Below, one piece after another: positions 61,901 to 64,000 of a stretch of 64,000 nucleotides of DNA. Position 1 is the stretch's first letter. Each line of letters starts with the position of its first letter. Where the stretch lies: NCBI GenBank assembly GCA_016716705.1, contig JADJVF010000021.1, positions 1 to 64,000 of the forward strand. The letters are read 5' to 3'. The notes under the pieces are model-generated. The model made no database searches. It was not told the DNA's origin and saw only the letters and a program-made list of their open reading frames with translations. The translations under genes were made by a program, and so were the position numbers. This stretch comes from Holophagales bacterium (lineage in GTDB: Bacteria > Acidobacteriota > Thermoanaerobaculia > UBA5066).

Positions 61901-63162
61901 GGTCGTGCTCCGGTGAGTGCCAGTTCGGCCGTGGCCGTGATCCCCTCGAGAACCGGGCGTGCGAGGGTTCCATCGACCGTGCCGTCGAGCGTGCCCGCGA
62001 GCTTCGGTGCCCCGGTCGGAAGGACGAGGAGCCGCGCGAGGTCGAGCCTCTCCGCCCGAATCGAGAACCGGACGTCTCTCGGTTCGGGCCGGATCGTTCC
62101 CGAAGCCTCGGCGTGGAGGCGCCCCCGGCCGGACGACACGTCGAGGCTGCCCTTCCGAAGGAGCGGACCAGCGACGTCTCCCGCGAAGTCGACGCTATCG
62201 AACGTTCGGCCGAGCAGCGTGAGCGATTCGGCCTGCGCCGTTGCGGTCGCCGACGGCGGCTCCGTTCCCCTTCCCGAGGCGACGATCCGGGCTTCGATCG
62301 TCCCCCCAAGGCCGAGGTCCGGCGCGAGCCTGGCCGCGAGCGGGTCGAGCGTCCCCTCCGTCGTGAAGGTCGCCGTGTAGCTCGGCGTTCCGGAGAGGTC
62401 GCGGATCGCGGCGTCGAGCCCCGCCACCAGTCCCGCGTCCTTCGCGACGAGCCGGGCCACGAGGTCGAGCGCGTCCTCGCGCGTCGACCAGCGCGCCGTG
62501 AGCGACGAGCCCCGCAGCGGCTCGTGTCCCGCGGCGGAGACGTCGATCTCCCCGAGGGTCAGGGTGCCGGTCGACGCCAGGTGCCGTAGCCCCAGGCGTC
62601 CCTCGAGGGCGAGGTCTCTTCCGTCGATGCGCCGGGCGGCCTTGCTGCGGTCGATCAGCTCGAAGGAGCCGTCCGTGAGGCGGAAGCTCCGCACGTCGAC
62701 GTCGGGCCTCGCGGTCGGCTCCTTGTCCTGAGTGTCCGGGATCCGGTACGGAAAGATGAGCCGGCCCTTCTCGTCGAGCGCGAGCCGCGCGAAGGGACGC
62801 TCGACTACGGCGCTCAGGACGACGAGGCGGCCGCGGAGATAGTCGGGCACGGAGAGACGGATATGTGCCCGAGAGACGGAGATCTCCGTCCCGGCCCGTT
62901 CCCCCTGTCCCTGTAGGAGAAAGTCCCGTACTTCGAGTGTCCCCGTGAGGGCGTTCCATCGAATCGAGCCAGTGCCGACCGAGCCTTCGAGGATCCGTCC
63001 GGCCTCGCGGGCGGCGGCGCGCGACGCCGCCCGCTGGACCGCCGGCAGGTGGAGCAGGCCGAAGAGAAGAGCGGCGAGGCCGAGGAGGACGAGCACGGCC
63101 CAGCCGAGCGCCCGCGCGACGCGGCCGATCCACCGGCGGCAAGGCTTCTCGGGGTCGTTCAT
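58960..63162 (-). CDS. tamB: Translocation and assembly module protein TamB (AsmA/DUF490-like)
   Basis: A 1400-residue envelope-spanning protein. One N-terminal membrane helix (WAVLVLLGLAALLFGLLHL, residues 22-40) anchors it in the inner membrane. The rest is an extended series of beta-strand repeats with recurrent G-x-hydrophobic patterns, and the conserved C-terminal DUF490 region shows LYFLGSSFDLSRCRLDFSDP, DIVATTTKNDEEITVRIDG and LGGSGGSGTSELSAAA. Such proteins form a lipid-carrying groove or assist TamA. ATG 63162 is the first start; the gene leads the tamB-tamA pair. Confidence 0.93.
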   Translation of the reverse strand: MNDPEKPCRRWIGRVARALGWAVLVLLGLAALLFGLLHLPAVQRAASRAAAREAGRILEGSVGTGSIRWNALTGTLEVRDFLLQGQGERAGTEISVSRAHIRLSVPDYLRGRLVVLSAVVERPFARLALDEKGRLIFPYRIPDTQDKEPTARPDVDVRSFRLTDGSFELIDRSKAARRIDGRDLALEGRLGLRHLASTGTLTLGEIDVSAAGHEPLRGSSLTARWSTREDALDLVARLVAKDAGLVAGLDAAIRDLSGTPSYTATFTTEGTLDPLAARLAPDLGLGGTIEARIVASGRGTEPPSATATAQAESLTLLGRTFDSVDFAGDVAGPLLRKGSLDVSSGRGRLHAEASGTIRPEPRDVRFSIRAERLDLARLLVLPTGAPKLAGTLDGTVDGTLARPVLEGITATAELALTGARPAARGTLAPDARARLSLSGGILMAESMELSERETTAKLSGRYDHRQQTFEGRVDVESGNVGPWLAMLGIEGKGQLTAHLSGGGPVARPVLDGRLRALALTVAGARIDCVELDANANGATFTVFNGSAAAYDVTAGMEADGRLPLPGVKSPEIDLRVRGIRFRGHPLPDVDAHAALGATVEAGLGTADGRLTAKAVAPARGGFEVEATLERFDLSPLAEVLPSHLADFHGEVSGHFAAKRSRTGPLEVTLSLGDAFVAAAGRRISTSGGEATVRGERIDLAGLELEGDDGSLGTLSGRGNFDGSALDALVRLEVPDLSAFEPLLPPESRSASKPASTEVGTNPASGGPGSAALGGSVSVDVRIAGDLERPGLTGTVKVRDLVAFGGALTRLDATLKPADEGQVAAAVKLEGLSWGAYRVQDARVDALLAGNALTAEGNAFGGRLRVKATGSLAGARPFDATATLDALDLSPFLHAAGIPADVTATTTGRVRARGTVADLGGVEVDLTLDTFEATHPKWTVHADEPMSLVVDHSRVEIRSLRLSGSGLELEATGGLPFKGPGGGRLSLTSSLDLAVLLPFFDVLDRASGRLLAKLDVGGTVEKPVATGSVEVKDALLDGPDFPTPVEKLTGTVTFEPGEIRSEGISARIGGGTVSLAGSAGLSEGKLRRVDATLRARDLELEAGKDVQVRAGADLAAKGEWPAPVISGEVRLEDVVYNPSLDAGELLKAFKERGRKTTASKSTLPPFGRDLALDVAVIARDAIHLEGNLGDAELGGNLRVKGTVGEPVVLGSISSTRGELYFLGSSFDLSRCRLDFSDPLAIDPDLDIVATTTKNDEEITVRIDGKASKAQLLLTSSKGRSQADIVSVLLGGSGGSGTSELSAAAARMAMRGAAAPVLGALGARTDLEIVPLPTTPEGEEFLFSVGKDLGGGLSATYYKGESGETTDVFEMKWRISSRTRGRLRQNQDGSLSGGFRIRRDLD

Positions 63163-63237
63163 GGAGTCAGCCGCGAGGCGGCGTTCGCGCAGAGCTTACC
63201 GTTCGGCGCGGGCCCCGGCACGGCGCGAGGATTCTCG

Positions 63238-63335
63238 TCAGGACGGCGACTTCACTTCCTCGGTGGCCTTGGCGATCCCGAAGTCGATGACCTTGGCCCG
63301 AGGGCTCGATGCCGCCCTTAACGACAGTCCCCCTG
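63238..63335 (-). pseudogene. Remnant of a serine/threonine protein kinase
   Basis: On the minus strand, RAKVIDFGIAKATEEVKSPS followed by TGA 63238-63240 contains the DFG activation-loop start of bacterial Hanks-type kinases. Just upstream, VVKGGIEPSG in a neighbouring frame may be part of the preceding strand. No HRDLKPxN, glycine loop or C-lobe is found, so only about 30 residues survive. Confidence 0.4.
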
Positions 63336-63677
63336 GACCTATTCCCGGGGTGAAGACCCGAAGACCCCAGGCGGCAGCACAGTCGACCCGGACTTTCTTG
63401 GCGGCTCACTGAACTTCCGATTCCCGGCGTCCTCTGCTCGTATCCGGTGTGCTCTTCGACGATTCATCGCGAACGAGCAAGGTCTCGCGCGAACGATGTC
63501 TCGGCCGGCGCTCCTGAAACCGGCCCGGGGAAGCGAAGGCCAGAGGCTTAACCGCCGCCATTGCCTCGGGCAGGGTCTTGAACCGGCTGTGGCCGGAGCC
63601 TCCGGTCCGCGTCCCGGTGGAAATCGGCCAGGATGATCGGCAGGCTTCCACCGAATCGATGCCCAGGAGGTGCAGGA

Positions 63678-64000
63678 CTACCGGTCCGGCAGCCGGGTGA
63701 TGGTTCCCGGCGGCGGAGGGACGGCTCGCGCCACGACGACGCCTGGATCATCAGGATTGGGCGCGATTCCGCGGGCACATCGCCATCCTGAGGATCGCAG
63801 CCTGTCCAGCCCTGCCGCCGTCGTCACGTACCAAACGGGTACCGCGGACCCCGCCGCTACGAGCTGATCCGGTGTCGCACGCCGTACATACGGAACCGGG
63901 GATCGCGCGTCCCTTGGCCCCGAAACCGCCTCGAAGACGAGCCTGAAGAGCTCGGAAGAATCGTCCCACACGGTCTCGCCCTCCCCCAGTGCGCGACGGA
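63678..64000 (-). CDS. Hypothetical partial reading frame at the window edge
   Basis: An open frame on the minus strand that continues beyond base 64000 and stops at 63678-63680; at least 106 residues (GEGETVWDDSSELFRLVFEA and VPVWYVTTAAGLDRLRSSGW can be read). No family is recognised and it may be non-coding. Confidence 0.3.
   Translation of the reverse strand, partial: RRALGEGETVWDDSSELFRLVFEAVSGPRDARSPVPYVRRATPDQLVAAGSAVPVWYVTTAAGLDRLRSSGWRCARGIAPNPDDPGVVVARAVPPPPGTITRLPDR

Larger units (their letters stand above)
63163..64000. other. Poorly coding right end of the window
   Basis: About 840 bases with no convincing intact gene. It contains a protein-kinase remnant (63238-63335) and a frame that runs off the window edge (63678-64000). 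The 63350-63650 stretch has only short frames without recognisable motifs. The region's look (broken fragments) suggests a decaying segment between tamB and the next gene. Confidence 0.5.

Overview
The window is very GC-rich and densely coding, with about 45 genes, many translationally coupled pairs (ATGA, GTGA, TGATG overlaps) and many GTG or TTG starts. TonB-dependent receptors, an Omp85/TamA-TamB pair, Tat and lipoprotein signals and a BON-domain protein point to a Gram-negative (diderm) bacterium. The carboxypeptidase-regulatory-like receptor without a SusD partner and the sulfatase-TPR fusions resemble Acidobacteriota, but that placement is inference from gene style only. I saw no tRNA, rRNA, CRISPR array or insertion sequence.

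Layout. (1) 1-8.1 kb: two tandem sulfatase-like/TPR proteins, isocitrate lyase, a methyltransferase and a PLP aminotransferase. (2) 8.1-13.6 kb: one leftward phosphate operon, read phoU-fusion, pstS, pstC, pstA and two unlike pstB genes. PhoU is fused to a phosphatase-fold domain that has lost its nucleophile. The two PstB proteins carry complementary losses that would give one consensus and one degenerate ATP site. (3) 13.8-37.7 kb and 42.5-49.5 kb: a large pectin and uronate utilisation island. It encodes a TonB receptor, GH28, PL10, CE8/CE12, GH43, GH105, KduI, KduD, KDG kinase, KDPG aldolase, UxaC, a UxaE-like epimerase, an SDR-type UxuB, an L-fuconate dehydratase branch, a hexuronate MFS transporter, 6-phosphogluconate dehydrogenase, a LarA-family enzyme and a second KDG-type kinase. 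A FadR-subfamily regulator sits inside. Six copies of an 11-bp palindrome close to TGGWWTKACCA lie at promoters of the island, so I infer one regulon. (4) 37.8-42.5 kb: a hypothetical protein, a large secreted Asp-box protein with a CRP-like site upstream, and a decayed HIT-family gene. (5) 49.5-64 kb: glycogen debranching enzyme, a chagasin-like lipoprotein, a pseudouridine synthase, a TonB receptor with a secreted companion, a BON protein, TamA/TamB, and a poorly coding right end holding a protein-kinase remnant.

How it works together. Secreted pectinases (GH28, PL10, CE8, CE12) cut homogalacturonan and rhamnogalacturonan, the TonB receptor imports products, and GH105 with GH43 trims them. 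KduI-KduD, KdgK and Eda would process unsaturated uronates to pyruvate and glyceraldehyde 3-phosphate; UxaC, the UxaE-like protein and UxuB would handle saturated uronates. No mannonate dehydratase (UxuA) is seen; a LarA-family enzyme and Gnd hint at a mannonate-gluconate route, which is a hypothesis.

Caution: several well-conserved genes (pstB2, GH43, CE8/CE12/PL10, LarA, the second TonB receptor) are interrupted by single-base frameshifts, some in homopolymers. Sequencing or assembly error is at least as likely as real decay.
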